DNA of 64,000 nt from Taeniopygia guttata. Its lineage: Eukaryota; Chordata; Aves; Passeriformes; Estrildidae. A program made the translations under genes and the position numbers. Shown here piece by piece: positions 1 to 11,105 of the stretch. Location: positions 7,148,501-7,212,500 of the forward strand of contig NC_133043.1 in the NCBI RefSeq assembly GCF_048771995.1, written 5' to 3'. How positions within the stretch are numbered: the stretch's first letter is position 1; every line of letters starts with the position of its first letter. The notes beneath the pieces are model-generated. The model was not told where the DNA came from. It saw only the letters and a program-made list of their open reading frames with translations, and searched no databases.

Positions 1-336
1 GTCCAGGACCTGTTTTTTACTGCTCTCTTTCCCCACTTCCTTTCAGGACCTTGAACCCCACTGGTTTGTGGCCCCCACAGCTAAAGCCCCTTTGACTCCC
101 AGGTCCCAAAGCCCAGTCTTCCCTGTTAGAGAAAAGCAAATCCACCACCCTGGCTGGTGCCTCTTGCCTACAGCTAGAAGCTATTCCTGATATTGCTGAT
201 ATTTCTGGGAGAAATCCCAGAAATCCTGGCTGATCCTGTCCTGCTGTCTTGCAAGCAGATCTCAGGGTGGTTTGATGACCTTGCTGGCAAAGCAGCTCTG
301 TCCTACTGACTATTCTGTGTTTGCCCTGCTGTTTAG

Positions 337-431
337 ACAAGTCAAGGCCAAGGGATGGGTCAGACGAATTCTATTGGGAAGCTGTGAGCACCTCCTCACT
401 GTGTTACCTGAGCATTGCAGAGTGTACCCAG
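337..431 (+). CDS. possible additional upstream MROH exon (tentative)
   Basis: A 95-nt stretch opens after a TTTAG acceptor and closes at a CAG|GTAATG donor. One frame is open and ends in phase 0, which matches the phase-0 start of the next MROH exon at 842. The 31 encoded residues (for example SLCYLSIAECTQ) do not contain a motif I recognise from MROH proteins, so only the splice signals and phase support it. It could be chance. Confidence 0.3.
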
Positions 432-841
432 GTAATGATCCCCCTCCTTGCTGGGACTCCTGTCCATGGCATCAGCAGGGCACTTATGTGAGCAAAGAGA
501 CCCAGAATCTGTGGGGCTGGTGGGACCTCACTGCCCTGGCAAGAAGGTTCCTGCCATTCCTGAGCAGGGACAACACGTGGGCTGCACTCTGGTGTCCTGG
601 CAGCAGCTCCAGCCTCAGCAGGAGATCCTGGCCCCCAGCAAGCCCCTAGTTCTCTGCAGGGCCAGCCATCAGCCCTCCTCCCTGCATGAAGGGCCTCTCT
701 CCTCACCCTCTGCCACGCAGGGACTGCAGGCACTGCTGCCAGCTGTGCTGTGGGGTCTGCTGCCAGCACTGCCAGGAACCTCTGCCCAGCCAAGCAGCAC
801 CTCAGGGCACTCAGTGGCACGTATCTTCCTTCCTGCTGTAG

Positions 842-3800
842 ACCTTTGGAAAATACCTCCACTCTAGCGAGAGGACAGACATTGTCCTGGAGGCCATCGA
901 GGCGGTGAGAGACACCAGCATCCTTGACAAGGAGGTGCCCAGCAGCATGCTGGATGTGGTCATGAAAGATCCGGACTTCTGGCTGACAGATGTAAGTGCC
1001 CTGGGGCTGGATTGCCCTGATCTTCAGCCCTGTCCGGCCTTGTTCCTCCCTCCATCCCTTCCTCACAAACCCAGGTGATTTGGGCACCTGAAGCCACCCA
1101 AGGGTGGCAGAGAGGAATGGGAAGGGCAGCTGAGGACATGGCTGCACTCCAGTGGCAGTGCCATCCTCACCTGTGTCCTTTCCAGGTGCCCAAGGTAGTG
1201 AACTGCATTTTTGAGAACCTGCTATGCATCGCCACAGAGTCAGGCCGTGGGAAAGTGCAGTCACTGTTCCTCCTGATGACCAGCAAGTACTCCTCGGCAG
1301 TGGTCATCAGCCTGTGCAAGATGGCTCTTCAAGGAGACAGGTACTGGCCCTGACGATCTGAGGGGCTTGCTCCATGTGGAGAGAGGGACCCCGAGACTCT
1401 GTGGCTGCCAGATCCAAGGAATGCTGCAGGACATCCCACGGAGTCAGGCTCTCCATCCCACAAACCTTTCCAGCTCTCTTGGTGGGCTCGCAGCAGCCAA
1501 AGGCAGCCAAACCACTCCAGAGGCAGCTTGGTGTCCCCAGCCCCACAGAGAACTCCCCCTCAGCCCTGACCTGCCTCCTGTAGGACCCTGGGGACCCCCA
1601 TGGCTCTGCTCTCTGGGGCTGGGTCCTTGCTGCAGCACTGTGGCTGAGGCAGCCCCCTGGCTTCCAGCACTTTCCAGGAGCTGTGTGACACTCTGTCCTC
1701 CATGCCTGGCATTTTGGACAAGGTCCTAACCGAGTTTGCTACCTTGCTGCTGAGCCAGTGGTGCAACCCTCCCGGAGAAGGCGGCCACACGTCTCACAGA
1801 GCTGTGAGTTACCAGGAGAGGCCCCAGCCCCTTTCTGTGAGCCCTCTGGCAGCTCCTCATGGCTGTGTTTGTTCCTCCAGCCGTCCTTGGGGCAGATTGA
1901 CTTGGAGCAGTTGGGTGTCGGGCCCGACACCTGGGGCGATCAGGGGCGTCCCGATGTGATGTTGGCCTTCCTGCTGCTGGAAGTCCTCGTTGGGCTGTCT
2001 GAGAGAATTGACGTGGTGAGCGGGGTGTGGCAAGCACATTTCTCTCCCTCTCAGGATTTTTCATAGAGGTGCACAGAGAGAAATGTGCTTGCCACAAGCA
2101 GGGTGGTATTGGGGCAGCCAGGGCTTGGGGTTGAGTGGCGGTGGCTTGGCCTGGGCTGGGAGTCAGGATGTGGGCTGACTGCTCCAAAAACCATCCCTGC
2201 CACGGTGGGGCCCGGGGTGGCTGCCCTGGGAAGCCTCCAGACATAATCTTTTAAAAAAATGGAAACTCTCTTCTTCATAAAGTCAATAAAATTTGAAGCC
2301 TTCCTGCCAAGCATGATGAAGATACTGGAAGTTGGCAGTGAAGATGAGAAGCTGAAGATCATTGAGGTCTTCCAAAACGTCCTGGGGCAGCTGAAAAAGG
2401 CAAAGGCCAGCTCCATCGCTGTGGCACTGGTGGGGAAGATCCTGCCCCTCTTTGACTCGGTGAGGCTGCTGTGGGAGAAAGCAGAACTTGGAGCAGGCCC
2501 AGCCCTCCAGGAATGGATTTTGGGCGCTGCTTGTGCCCGCTCTGGGATGTGCCCACGGAGCGTGGCCCTCACTGCAGGCACAGGCAGGGAGCTGCTGCTC
2601 AGGGCTGCCTTTCCCCCCTCCTGGCAGGAGCACGGCCGGCTGCGAGAGCTCTCCCTCTGGCTCCTCAGGGACCTGCTGAGGTCCGTGGTGAGGAGGGATG
2701 AGAAGAAGATGAGGAGGCAGATGCGGGGCGCTCTGATCCCGCTCCTCTTCCGTGTGAGCGACCAGCTCCCCAGCGTGGCCAGGGTATGGATTTGAAGGTT
2801 GAGCACTGATGTGGGGGGATTGATGCCTCCCAGGGATTCTGGGCACCGGGGTAAGGGCTGCTGACGTTGGGCAGGGCTCCCCCAGTGCAGCCCCTGGGAA
2901 GGGGAAGCAGCACAAGCAGGGGTGGACAAGGTGGCTCAGCCATTCTCAACACCTGCTCCAGCAGGGCTTGGCAGCAGCCCGTGGCCACTGAGGCAGCACC
3001 CAAGGCCTGAACATGTGAGCTCTAGAAGCCCAGAGGCTTCCCAGCTTCCCCACAAGTGTCAGGGCTTCAAGCCTCAGTCAGTCACCCAGGGCTGGCTCCA
3101 AGAGACTCCAAGACATTCGGGCTAGGACAAGTCACAGGTTCCAAAGGGTGGGATCACCGCAGGAATAAAGCTAAGAGGTCTCTTTCCCCAGGCTCTGGTA
3201 CCATCTCTGAGCTAATGCTGTTCTGCAGGCTTCCAGGGAAGCCCTTTTTGCTGCTGCAGAGCTTCTCCAATGGACGCAGCTCAAGCACCTGCTGCAGAAA
3301 GAGAGGATGTGGGAGCTTGGAGAATGCTTGGTAAGGACAAGCCACAGGGCCCAGGCTGGGTGAGGGCTGTCCCTGCCCCGTGTCTGTCCCCATGAGAGCT
3401 CAGGGCAGCAGAGGCTGCTCGCAGGGCTGGGCAGGACCTGGAGGAGCTTGTTCCTGACCTCGAGAACAGAGCCCCAGAGGCTCCTCTCCAGGCCCCTCTC
3501 GCCTTGCTGTGTCCAGCAGGAGGGAGGGCTCAGCAATGAGGGGTGCTGGCAGGAGGGTCCGCTCCAGCCAGCTTGGGGGGCTCTGTGACAAGCCTGGAGA
3601 CATCCCTGGTGCTCCCTGCAGCTCATGAGGAGGAGGATCAGTGCTGAAGAGTTCATGCATCAGAGCCTGCCCTACCTGAGGGACTCTCAGTCCTCGGTGC
3701 GCCTGGCGGCCGTCAGGTTCATCAGTGAGTCACAGCCCCTGGCCCCTTTTGGGCCAGCCTGGCCACCTCCCTGCACTGCAGGGGCACCAACCCTGTGGCT

Positions 3801-4249
3801 ACCCCAGCCTTAGAGCCTCAGCCTCCCTCTGTCCCCTGCCCTTGGTGCCACCTTGCCCAGTGCCCTGCTGGTGGCCCTGGGTCAGTGGGAGTGGGAGGGT
3901 GGCAGGGCTGGGGCTCACCCTGCTGGGATCATGCTGGGAGCAGGGAATGACAGAGCTCTGTGCCCAGGGTGCGCCACGAGGCACATCAGGGAGCAGGATT
4001 TGGAGACTCAGGCTCACATCCTCAGTGGTGAGTGGGCTGTGGGGAATCCAGCAGGGGGGGAGCTGTGCAGGCACAAAGTTCATCTTGGCTCTGTTTCTTT
4101 GGGTCACAGCCCTTCAGCCCTTAGAGGGAGACAGGGATATCTCAATCAGTTCCGTGGCAACCCAGACGGGCATGATCCTGAGAGCTCCAAGGGTGCAGAG
4201 AAGAAGATGGTGCGTCACTCTACAAGCGCTGTGCTGCTGGTGCCGGTGA
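842..4249 (+). CDS. maestro heat-like repeat (MROH) family protein, C-terminal ten exons
   Basis: Ten coding exons: 842-991, 1186-1340, 1668-1803, 1881-2015, 2283-2459, 2628-2783, 3229-3330, 3622-3724, 3968-4027 and 4110-4249. All have GT donors and AG acceptors, and the phases agree throughout (1314 nt, 437 residues plus TGA). The product is a chain of alpha-helical HEAT-type repeats. Family landmarks are YLHSSERTDIVLEAIEAV and MLDVVMKDPDFWLTD (exon 1), FLLMTSKYSSAVV (exon 2), SSMPGILDKVLTEF (exon 3), ILPLFDS (exon 5), REALFAAAELLQWTQLKHLL (exon 7), FMHQSLPYLRDSQ (exon 8), and the C-terminal MILRAPR...LQALCCWCR. These match bird MROH proteins as I know them; the molecular function of the avian paralogues is unknown. 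No start codon is present, so the 5' part lies left of the window. The acceptor of the fifth exon (2282) is the least certain. No disabling change is seen, so this may be a working gene, though the family also leaves many pseudogenes. The exact MROH paralogue cannot be named. Confidence 0.85.
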
Positions 4250-4279
4250 GCTCAGCGGAGCTGCAGCTTTCTGTGCTTT

Positions 4280-4285
4280 AATAAA
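4280..4285 (+). terminator. poly(A) signal of the MROH gene
   Basis: A canonical AATAAA lies 31 nt after the MROH stop codon, giving a very short 3' UTR. Confidence 0.6.
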
Positions 4286-4409
4286 GGTGGAGAAACACAT
4301 CCAAGCCCTCGCTGTCCTTCAGATGTGTAGTGCCCTGAGTGTGCTGAGCAGACTGTCCGTCTTGGCCTGCCCCACAGGCAGAGGGATGCTTCCTCCTCGC
4401 ACCGCTGCC

Positions 4410-4652
4410 ATCTCAAAATGTCCCACTCTGCCCCAAAATTGCAGGCACAGGGCCCCAGATTTTCTGCAGAGGGTCCCAAATTGCATCGCTGGTACCCCAG
4501 AATGTTCCCGTGGACCTTGAATTGTATCTGCAGAGCTCCACAGTGTCCTTGGCAGACTTCAAAATCTGTTCCATGTATTTCAAAATGCCCCACCGAGTCC
4601 TGGAGTGCAGCTGTGGGGCCCCAAATGGTCTCTGGCAGCCCCAATAGGTCTG
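4410..4652 (+). repeat. degenerate ~20-22 bp tandem array
   Basis: About eleven or twelve diverged units, most beginning CCCCAAA/CCCCAGA/TTCAAAA and spaced 19-23 bp apart, run from just before 4431 to the CCCCAATAGG near 4640. Units vary in sequence and length, so the array is old. It lies about 130 bp past the MROH poly(A) signal. Confidence 0.55.
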
Positions 4653-4699
4653 GAATCAGGAGAAAATGCTCAGCCCTGAGTGGACTTCAGCAGCCCAAA

Positions 4700-6743
4700 G
4701 CTCCTGGGGAGTGCCAGGGGCTTGAAGCTGGAAAGGAGTGAAACACTCTGTTTTAAATGTGGCATCTCTTTGTTTTCCACCAAAACAAGCCTCATCCACA
4801 CGTTCTGGAGAAAGCCTCCAGCTCCCCACCACACATCCCGAACGGTGAGCAGGTGATGCCATCCCCAGGCGCTGGGAAAAACAGCAGAGGAGAAGAAGAG
4901 CGAGAAGGGGTGGGCAGCCAGGGGAGGAACCAGTGTGTCCCTGCTCTGGTTTTGGTCAGAGGAGCAGAACGTGTGCAGGCTGCGGGGTTTGGGGTCCTTT
5001 CACAAATACTATTACCAAAAACCTCCCAAATCGTCGGGATAAAGAGTCCCTCTAACACTGTCTTTGAGCATTAGAAAGGAAGGCGCTGCTTTATTTTTGT
5101 CCAACAGGGGTGGCTGACGAGTACTGGCCTCCTCACAGATGCAAATACAGAACTTTTCCACTTATTTATACATTTTTAGCAAAAAAAAACCATTTCATGT
5201 TCATTGGTTCTAAGTCACATCATTCACTTTATTAATTTGTATTCTATCCTCTGCTGGTTATTGATTTCTCACTCTTTATGTCACTTTGCAACACATTCTG
5301 ATCCTTTTATCCTCTTTTTCTTGGATGGGGAGTCTCCACCTTTCCCGACCTTCACCTCCTCTGTATCTTCTTGTTGACTGTTTTCCCTTGCTGTGCCTCA
5401 GCTGTCCTATAAGTAGTAGAGTTGTCATGCTTTGTCACTTATTATTAAATAATCTGACTTTAGCTCAGAGCCTTGCCAGTGATTTTTAAGGTGATCTCAA
5501 ATCTCTGGCTCATAGCACCCAGGTGAGGGCAGCTGCTCGGGGGTGTCAGGGGACCCCTCTGCTCCCGGCTGCTCAGCTCAGGGGTCCCTGGCAGGTCCCC
5601 AGCCCCAGCCCTGCCCTGTCCCCGGTGTCCCTCTGCTGCAGAGCAGGATGGCCATCAAGTGGCTGCTGCTGGGACTGGCACAGGAGCTTTTTATCTCCTC
5701 CAGGAGAGCATGCAAAATCCCAGTCCTGCTCTGCAGGGAGTGGCAGGCCAGCGAAGGGCTGCTTCTACCCCAGTCACTGGGCCAAACTCAGATCAGTAGC
5801 TGAGGATGCCTCTGGATTTTCCTCTCCTGTGCTTGGCTATTGTGAATAAGTCTGTGCTGTCAAATGAAAACTTAATGACCTGAATCTATCCGCTATTGAC
5901 AAAATGTGGTTTATAATTGCACAGGAATTCAAGTAGCATGGCTAAAATAATGCTAAAAGGGCAAAACCTAAAGAGTTTGCTTATTCCCGAATAATTAAGA
6001 TTTCATAACTGAGCTTGACCTTTTGATTAATAACAAACCTGGTGAGTTTTCACTTCCAAGAGTTGATCACTTTAGATATTTTTGTAAATCAATCCGCTAC
6101 AAATATTCTATGGAATTTTGGTCTGTACATTGCAGCTACCATGGCTTGGGAGATGCTGCCTGGCTTTGGGAAGGAGCTGGAGCAGCCCTGATGGCTTGGG
6201 GTGGAGAAAAATAGTAGGGGGAGGGTTTGAAAGTGTGTTTCCAGTGATGGTTGAAGTTCAAAGCCAGAGCTTTGCTTCTGCTCTGCCTGGATTTGGTGTT
6301 TGGACCTGGGACATGAGCATGTTGTGATTCTTGGGCTCTGGGCTGTCTCTACAAAGAATAGGTATGATCCTATCTGGGTACTTGGTCATGATGTCCCACA
6401 GATGGGAGGTTTTATTTCAGTCCTTTGGTTAACTTGTTTCTCAGTTTTTGAAGTGTTGCTGCTTCTGTTTCCATTAAAGAAACTCCTCTTGTGACAAAAA
6501 CACTGTGAAGGTCACTAGATCCCTGGGAAGGAAAACACAAGCTTTGCTTTTCCTTTCTCTAAAACAATCAATTTACAGACTCTCTCTGGGAATGTCAGGC
6601 ATTGTACAGACACCCTAGGCTCTTGATGAAAGTTGATGTTGTTTTTTATGAGTTATATTCTCTTACTCTGCAGGAAACAGGCATTTGTCTGCTTAATTTT
6701 GTTCTAGAAAAAAAGAAGTAAGTGAGAAAACAGAAACAGCAGA
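4700..6743. other. intergenic, nothing recognised
   Basis: Short open frames on both strands have no family resemblance and no consistent splice sites. No clear repeat is seen. Confidence 0.4.
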
Positions 6744-6843
6744 ATGTGGCTCCTGTTTTTCTCAGCTGGATGGACTTACCTGCTTTGCTTTTCCTTTTCC
6801 TTTTGTCACCTCATGTTGTCAATCACCAGGGCAAATCTGACAG
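6744..6843 (+). other. orphan signal-peptide-like exon
   Basis: An ATG opens 33 codons that begin MWLLFFSAGWTYLLCFSF, strongly hydrophobic like a leader peptide. The stretch ends at an ACAG|GTGAGT donor in phase 1, the usual phase for leader exons of immunoglobulin-superfamily genes and the phase of both receptor leader exons in this window. No matching ectodomain exon was found downstream before 26 kb. It may be a relic of another receptor copy, or chance. Confidence 0.25.
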
Positions 6844-9053
6844 GTGAGTAAAGTGAGTAAAAAACAATAATTTACCTACTTTGTGAGTAAATTATTCCTG
6901 TGGGCTGGCTGGGGGTGAGGGTACCCAAAAGCCACGGGCATTCTGCTGGTCCTGCAGGAGAGTCTGCTCCACACTGGTGACAATGACACCTTCTGGTGCT
7001 AATCTGGGCTCAGAAGAAGCATTGTTTCCTGCCAGGATGAGAAACTCAGACCCACAGGCTGCGATGCTCGGGCTCTGAAGGCACTGTAAGGCTGCAGATG
7101 GTTCTAATTTGCTAAGATCTTTGAAATATGTGGATTTATTCTCTTGCTAGCCCCTGGGAATATGCATGTCCTGACTCTGCCAAGGCTCTGTGACCAATAA
7201 ATGATCTCTGTGAGGTGGCAGAGCACCAGGCATGCATTTGGCAGGTAGGGGTGCCCAGCAGCTCTGCATGGCTCCTCTGGCACCCCAGGGAACCTCATTC
7301 CCTGTCTGTGCCAGCTGTGACACAGAGCCAGCCATGCCAGTGGGCACGTGCCTGGACACAGGTGTGCACTGAGTTTGCTCCAGTTTATTGTTTTCTGTGA
7401 GAAAAGAGACCATATTTTAATCATTAAAAAAAAGCCCAAACCAGATCCTACACTAATGGAGTTTGATGCTTTGTCCTCCAGGCTTCTCCAGGCTTGCAGG
7501 AAAGCAGCTGTCAGAGAGCAGCACTAAAAAATAACCTGCAAGTGGGAGCAAGCACAGAGTTCTCCAAGGATCTCCTGTGCACCTGCTGCTAGGGGTGTTT
7601 CACCCTAAAGTGACTCTAAATTGGACAGAGATGGATTTGATGGGTGGTCTGTAAGATTTTTGCTCCAGGGGCAAAAAACTCTTGACATATTTTAAAAACT
7701 CTAAATATAGGAAATAGACCCATTATTTCAACTATTATCTGTGGTGGTGACTGTGGCTGTGTGTCACTGACCATGACCTGAGTCCATTTGCATCAGCTCT
7801 GCCAAAAATTGATAAAGATAATTGGTATCATTTCCAAGTTTACAACGTAAGAAGCAAAGGAAGTAATTGCTCTTGTAATGGCTCCTAAAGTAGGTGTGGT
7901 CATTGATCCATTTTCCCAGAGGGAAGCTGCTGACAGATGTGACACAATCCTGAGATTCTCTGTAGGATCTGAGCCAATTAAAGATCCCAAATATTTTCCA
8001 AAGCACTTATCATGTCTCAGGTCTGCCTGATAAGCTGGGATCTGTTGGTGGAGCTCTTTCCAGGGCTTTTTGGAGCAGCCCCATCTCCACTACCCTCCCT
8101 CTGTGGTTTGTTGAGAGCCCCAAGCTCAGCCTTTCTCTGTGTGACAGTGACACCAGGCCTGGACCCCTCTGGGGATCTGGCACATGCAAGGTTTTTAAAT
8201 CTTCTGGCTCTGCTGTAATTACAACTGTAATTCTGGGGCAGAGATGCCCACATTGGGGATTGCTTTTAGAAGTCGACCTTTCAGATTGAAAAAGCTTCAG
8301 TGCATGTGCTGTTAGGCTTGTTAATGAGTTTTTCTTTTAGAGCAGGATTTTGTTTTAACATAGCTAAAACAAGCTAAAACATAACTAAAAATAGTTTTAA
8401 AATAATAAACAAAATACTTGAAGCAGAAGTTTTTTTGAGGATATATCATTATTCTGCCGCAGGATGGTAACTCCAGATTATTTTGTACTCCCTGAAAATA
8501 AACATCCTTGTAGAGCTATTGCCTGCCTATTAGTCAGAACAATAGAAGGAAACGGAATTTTAAGAAGTGTGAGTTAAATGCTGGAGATTGAGGAGACAAG
8601 GTGAATACCCTAAACATGTATGAGAGAAACCTGAAACTCAGCTCTGGATGGACAGCAGTGACTCCTCCCTCAGCTGTGCTTGGTGCTTCATCCTGCACTA
8701 GAACCTCTTCCCTTCATTCCTCTTATCTACCGGCTCAGGCTCTGGGAAACCACTGGGAGCAGATCCAGCCCTGGAACTTCTACCCTAGTTTCTCTTCTGG
8801 AGCTCCAGTAGTGGAAGGGTGAAAGGTCCAGGCTTTTTATGAGAAATCAGCCTAATTCCTGACATAATAGAGCAAGAGAAAAGTGTCCCTTAAAGATTCA
8901 GGGAGCTGCACTCTCACTTGCAATTTTATGATCTTATCACGTCATGTCAAAAATGTTTTCTCACTATTTTATGTCAACATGTTTGATTTCTCTCTGCTTT
9001 TATTATTTTAACATCAGTGGCATCAACAAGCTGTGTTGATGCTGAGGTTATGT
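6844..9053. other. intergenic, nothing recognised
   Basis: Unique-looking A/T-moderate sequence with only small open frames on both strands. No exon, RNA gene or named repeat could be supported. Confidence 0.4.
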
Positions 9054-9054
9054 C

Positions 9055-9096
<42 letters not shown>

Positions 9097-9097
9097 T

Positions 9098-9152
<55 letters not shown>
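9054..9152. repeat. (ATCT)n microsatellite
   Basis: About 24 tetranucleotide units of ATCT with one small interruption (TATTTATC) near 9096. Open frames through it are artefacts. Confidence 0.95.
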
Positions 9153-10871
9153 ATGTCATCTATTCCAAGGGTTTCCTATTTCATTGCTAGAACAACAATC
9201 ATCTTCCTCAGCAGGGACCAGAGCTCTCCCAGGTGAAGCTACGTGCCTGAAAACAGGCATTGAACATTTTGGACTTGATAGAGTTTTTTAGCTGCTCGAT
9301 TTTTTTTTTTTCTTCCCCAGTCTGGGGAAATTTCAACTTTTAAATTAATTCTTTTATAAATTTTAAAATTATAATTATTTTTTAATAAAACCAGAAATCT
9401 TTCAGCAAAAGAAAACCATGATATTTCTTTGTTGCAAGGGCCAGTTTGAGCTGTTGCTGATGGCTGAGACTGAGTGCTTTTCATCCTGGGAGCTTTAATT
9501 CTTTTCAGTTGTGCTCCAGTTTGTGGTGCTCACCTCTGGATTGGTTCTCAGCTATTGCAAAGGGATGATTTCCTGATCACCTGAAGCAGTGCTTGGTGCC
9601 ACTGTCCATCCCTCCAGGTCTTCACAAGCTTGGTTACCTTTGCAAGGGACAGTAGGTCACGGACTGGTGAGAAAAACTGGTATCATTCCTGGTGGAGTAG
9701 GGCAGTATTTTAGCACAGAGAAGGAGGAGAATGTCTTGTTATGAAATTATTTCATTCCTTGGAGCATCTGTGTAAAAGCAGATCTTGTTTGGGAATGTGT
9801 GCACCAAGTCAGAGTTGTGCAAATGGAAGGGATGGTGTAAAGAAACCCTGAGCATGGTCTGATAGAAAAACTCATAAACTTTCTGGCAATTAATCTAAAA
9901 GAATTGTGGGTGTGAGGTTCTGATGCAGCTCCTGACTGAATGTCTCTTGCCAGTGTTTTGCTGCAGTTTTGTGTTACAAGTTCCAGTGATCTGGATTTGC
10001 ACCAGTGTTGTGTTGAAATAAATTTACTCTGCATGTGATTTGGATGTTTCACAAATATTTTTAATTTAGCAATTACTTTTACATATGTTTATGGATGGAA
10101 AAATACAAATACACTGCCTTTTGGCTAACCCCATTCTGTTCCATCCATAATCCTTTAGAAACTCAGAGCTGTTTGGATTCAGCACCTGCTTCATCCACTT
10201 TCCCTCATGCTCTTCTGAGCAGAAAAAGGAACAAAGTTACAACTCCAGACCCTTATTCTTCTGTATATTCAGAGGCAGAGAACATCCTGACACTTGTGGA
10301 GGGCAAACCAGCTCTGCTGGCCTGGGCTGGATCCCAACATCCCATCTCTAAGGATGACAGTGACTTGCAAGTAGCTGGTGGTCCCTTGGGATGGACCTGC
10401 TGAGCAGGAAGGTGCTGGGGACTCCCTGAGCTGGAGTTCACATCAGTGCTGAAGAGCCCTGGATGCTGCACCTTCCTGCCATGGATCTGTCTAATCCCAG
10501 ATGTCTCACTGAGAGTTTCTGGGCTGGCACCTTGTCCTGTAGAAAAAACCCTTCTCTCAATGGTTCTAAGCACAGACCACAGTGATGGCTTTTGTGAACC
10601 CCACTTTCTTGTCCTGCAAGGACAGGGGAGGTGACATTCCATGTTTCTCAGGGTCATTTACATCTTCATGGCCATCTCTTTCACATCTGTTTTGTTCCTC
10701 TGCCCCTGCAGACCGTATTTCCCACATTGCCCTGCTCCCACATTTGTGTATTTTTCAGATCTAGTTTATATTATTGGAGTATGAGCTAATGGCATGTGGA
10801 CATGCTGTGGCTTTAGTTGTTCTGATCTGTGATTCCTTCCTAACACTTTCTGATGTTTTCATTTTTCAGAC
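9153..10871. other. intergenic, nothing recognised
   Basis: A/T-rich stretch around 9295-9420, otherwise unique. A 102-codon frame near 10095-10403 has a Tyr-containing segment (PDPYSSVYSEAENI) but no splice or family support. Confidence 0.4.
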
Positions 10872-11105
10872 AGAACATGAGGAAATGGCCTCAAGCTGTA
10901 CCAAGGAATGTTTAATTTGGACGTCTGGAAGAATTTTGTCATTGAAAGGATTGTCAGGCTTTGGGAGGTGGTGGAGTCCCATCCCTGGAGGTGTCCAAGA
11001 AATTGCTCTGGGCTCGGTGACAAGGTTGGCATTGGGCACAGGTTGGACTCAGTGATCCAGGTCTTTTCCAACTGAAACGATTTTGGGATTCCATGATATT
11101 TGCAG
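10872..11105 (+). repeat. CR1 LINE 3' end
   Basis: The segment shows the CR1 3' signature in order: CTCAAGCTGTACCAAGGAA, a TTGTCAGGCTTTGGGAGG block, GTGGTGGAGTCCCATCCCTGG, GGTTGGACTCAGTGATCC, TCTTTTCCAACTG and a terminal GGGATTCCATGATA. It is a 5'-truncated copy on the + strand, diverged from consensus. Confidence 0.85.

Noticed and set aside
404-1264. 286-codon minus-strand open frame
   Set aside because: It lies opposite well-supported MROH exons and has no family resemblance.
2051-2929. 292-codon minus-strand open frame
   Set aside because: It is a shadow of the MROH exons on the + strand.
9033-9236. 67-codon frame with LSIYLSIYLSIY repeats
   Set aside because: Translation of the ATCT microsatellite.
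10095-10403. 102-codon frame with Tyr-containing PDPYSSVYSEAENI, like a signalling tail
   Set aside because: No linked transmembrane or ectodomain exon, no family match and only one weak acceptor-like site.
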